Shown here: positions 32,238 to 33,881 of the stretch, one piece after another
Layout of the letters: each line of letters opens with the position of its first letter
Numbering within the stretch: the first letter of the stretch is position 1
NCBI GenBank assembly: GCA_947467315.1
Contig: CANIID010000014.1
Location: 1-33,881 of the forward strand
DNA: 33,881 nt
From: Betaproteobacteria bacterium
Lineage (GTDB): Bacteria > Pseudomonadota > Gammaproteobacteria > Burkholderiales > SG8-41
Direction: 5' to 3'
Made by a program: the position numbers and the translations under genes
Notes under the pieces: generated by a model
What the model saw: only the letters and a program-made list of their open reading frames with translations
Told to the model about the DNA's origin: nothing
Database searches by the model: none

Positions 32238-33250
32238 GCGCGGAAACGGTACTGATCGAAATTCTCGGCAGCCACGGTCGCGTGCAGACACGCGAGCGTG
32301 TCCCCCTCACCGCCGAGCAACGCACGTTCACCATAGGACGCAGTGTGGCGGCCGATGTCACACTGGATGATGCGCACGCTGCTGCGCTGCATGCCACCGT
32401 GGAAATCACGCCGGACGGTAAAATCCTGGCAACCGATCTTGGCTCGGTCAACGGCATTGTGATTGCCGGTAAACGCCATCAGCAGGCGCAAGGTCTCGAA
32501 CTCCCCGATGGCACGCTGCAAATTGGCCGCACACATCTCAAGATTCGCACCACGCATGAAAATCTCGCGGCCGAAAAACCCCATGCGTTACAACCATCAT
32601 CCCTGCTGGGCGATCCGGCGTGGATCGCCGGCGCCGGCGCGCTCGCGTGCGGCATGCAACTGGCCTACTCCAGTTGGCTCGGCGCGCCGCGCGATCTGGC
32701 TATTGTCGTCGTCACCACGCTGATTTCCGGGGTGCTCGCAACGGGCGCGTGGGTGGCCTTCTGGGCAATGCTCACGCGCGTGATGCAGGGCGAATGGCGC
32801 TGGCTGCGGCATGCCGCGATCTTTCTGGGCATTGCCGCGATATTCGTAGCCATCGAAGCCCTACTGGAACTCGGCTGGTTCGTATTTTCGCTTCCGCAAT
32901 GGAGCACACGCACGGCATGGCTGGGCGCGATCGCCTTTGCCTGCGCCCTGTATCTGCATCTGATGCATGCCTCCAACCTGACAGCGCGCCGCGCGGCGCT
33001 GATCGCCTGCATCTTGCCGGCGCTGTCGGGCGGCGTCGGTCACTGGTTACAGGCACGCAATCAAATGCGCGACGTCAATCACATCGCCGCCAGCCTGCGC
33101 ATCTATCCACCGTCGCTGCGCCTGCGCGCGGCAGGCACCACCGAAGACTACTTTCACAGTACTGCCGCGCTGCGCGACGCCGTAGACAAAGCGCGTAAAG
33201 CCATACGCGCGGATGATGATGATGAAGACGAATCCGCCGACGACGAATAA
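32234..33250 (+). CDS. FHA-domain membrane protein
   Basis: The 338-residue protein begins with a cytoplasmic forkhead-associated domain (about 10-105). Its phosphothreonine-binding signatures are TIGRS (33-37), a degenerate S-x-x-H as ALHATV (51-56), and DLGSVNGI (68-75). After a linker there are about five hydrophobic segments (about 128-147, 154-180, 192-215, 226-245, 253-272). A last region contains YPPSLRLRAAG and a highly acidic C-terminus (ADDDDEDESADDE). FHA domains usually bind Thr-phosphorylated partners, but no kinase gene is visible in the window. The ATG overlaps the protease stop (ATGA). Confidence 0.82.
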   Translation: MSAETVLIEILGSHGRVQTRERVPLTAEQRTFTIGRSVAADVTLDDAHAAALHATVEITPDGKILATDLGSVNGIVIAGKRHQQAQGLELPDGTLQIGRTHLKIRTTHENLAAEKPHALQPSSLLGDPAWIAGAGALACGMQLAYSSWLGAPRDLAIVVVTTLISGVLATGAWVAFWAMLTRVMQGEWRWLRHAAIFLGIAAIFVAIEALLELGWFVFSLPQWSTRTAWLGAIAFACALYLHLMHASNLTARRAALIACILPALSGGVGHWLQARNQMRDVNHIAASLRIYPPSLRLRAAGTTEDYFHSTAALRDAVDKARKAIRADDDDEDESADDE

Positions 33251-33265
33251 CCTGGAAGCCTTACC

Positions 33266-33881
33266 ATGAATTTACAACTTAACGATAAAACAGCACTCGT
33301 CACCGGCGCCAGCCAAGGCATAGGCCGCGCCATCGCCAAGGGCCTCGCCGCCGAAGGGGTGCAAACCTGCATCGTGGCGCGCCGCAAAAACCTGCTCGAT
33401 GAACTGGCTGCCGAAATCATCGCCGCAGGTGGGAAGAAACCCGAAATCATGATCTGCGACGTGATGGAAGCCGGCACATCCGAACGCATGGCACAAGCCG
33501 CCGAAAAAGCGCTGGGCAAAATCGACATCCTCATCAACAGCGCCGGCGGCAGCAAAGGCGCGATACACGTTGATACCCCCGACCTCGCGTGGGACGAATC
33601 GATGACGCTCAACTTCGTGCGCGTGCGCCAGCTCACACACGCCGTGTTGCCGGGCATGATGCAACGCCAATGGGGCCGCGTCATCAATATCAGCGGCAAA
33701 TCCGAACCCGAATCCATGATCGCCGCCACGCCCACCAAGGCCGCGATCCACGCCTGGTCCAAGGGCTTGTCACGCGAAGTCGGCCCGCACGGCGTCACCG
33801 TCAACTGCATACCGCCGGGACGCATCATGAGCGAACAAATCCGCCGCAAGTATTCGCCGGAGTTTCGCGCGGAACAATCGG
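33266..33881 (+). CDS. Atypical SDR-family oxidoreductase (3' end missing)
   Basis: The ATG at 33266 opens a frame that runs off the right edge; 205 codons are visible of an expected 250-260. The Rossmann motif TGASQGIG (about residues 14-21), NSAGG near residue 93, and the PPGRI segment after the catalytic region show the short-chain dehydrogenase fold. The catalytic Y-x-x-x-K is altered: the sequence reads ISGKSEPESM then IAATPTKAA, so Lys is kept but the residue four before it is Ala, not Tyr. It is 15 bases after the FHA gene and may share its transcript. Activity as a normal SDR reductase is doubtful. Confidence 0.82.
   Translation, partial: MNLQLNDKTALVTGASQGIGRAIAKGLAAEGVQTCIVARRKNLLDELAAEIIAAGGKKPEIMICDVMEAGTSERMAQAAEKALGKIDILINSAGGSKGAIHVDTPDLAWDESMTLNFVRVRQLTHAVLPGMMQRQWGRVINISGKSEPESMIAATPTKAAIHAWSKGLSREVGPHGVTVNCIPPGRIMSEQIRRKYSPEFRAEQS

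Noticed and set aside
30939-32291. 450-codon open frame antisense to the protease gene
   Set aside because: The protease strand has a complete triad, a signal peptide and coupling to both neighbours; the antisense product has no recognisable feature.

Overview
The window looks like chromosomal backbone of a betaproteobacterium, probably a little-studied lineage. GC is high. The gene blocks match that group: mltD-gloB-methyltransferase-rnhA-dnaQ, tRNA-Leu-tig-clpP-clpX-lon-tRNA-Val-tRNA-Asp-ppiD, and the squalene genes hpnC-hpnD. No insertion sequence, prophage, integron or CRISPR array is visible. Coding density is very high and no gene-free stretch exceeds about 210 bases.

Layout. 1-4190: the tail of an unknown gene, a D-2-hydroxyacid dehydrogenase, a small Rho-N-like protein, a small membrane protein on the minus strand, an MFS transporter and a CMD/AhpD-fold protein. 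4232-8634: dnaQ, rnhA and a YafS-like methyltransferase read left as an overlapping operon; gloB and mltD read right, each with its own candidate promoter. 8673-19668: eight minus-strand genes make one tightly packed operon encoding two complete peptide ABC importers in tandem. The promoter-proximal one has a lipoprotein binding protein; the distal one is YejABEF-like. Seven consecutive junctions overlap or are at most 4 nt apart. 19749-20561: fabI, divergent from the importer operon. 20623-28956 (all minus strand): tRNA-Leu, tig, clpP, clpX, lon, tRNA-Val, tRNA-Asp and ppiD form a protein folding and quality-control block. A near-perfect sigma-32-type promoter lies before lon, with the same core elements and spacing I recall for E. 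coli lon. 29168-33881: hpnC and hpnD (squalene synthesis), a trypsin-like serine protease, a membrane-anchored FHA protein and the start of an atypical SDR gene.

Most notable observations. (1) A 32-codon ORF between hpnC and hpnD repeats the first 12 codons of HpnD with only synonymous differences, then diverges, and its stop codon overlaps the hpnD start. (2) The eight-gene double-transporter operon. (3) The SDR at the right edge lacks the catalytic tyrosine. (4) The CMD/AhpD-like protein keeps CxxC but has Arg in place of the partner His. (5) ppiD begins 21 nt after a strong intrinsic terminator that closes the tRNA unit. No large new defence or mobile system is visible. The novelty is at the level of local architecture.
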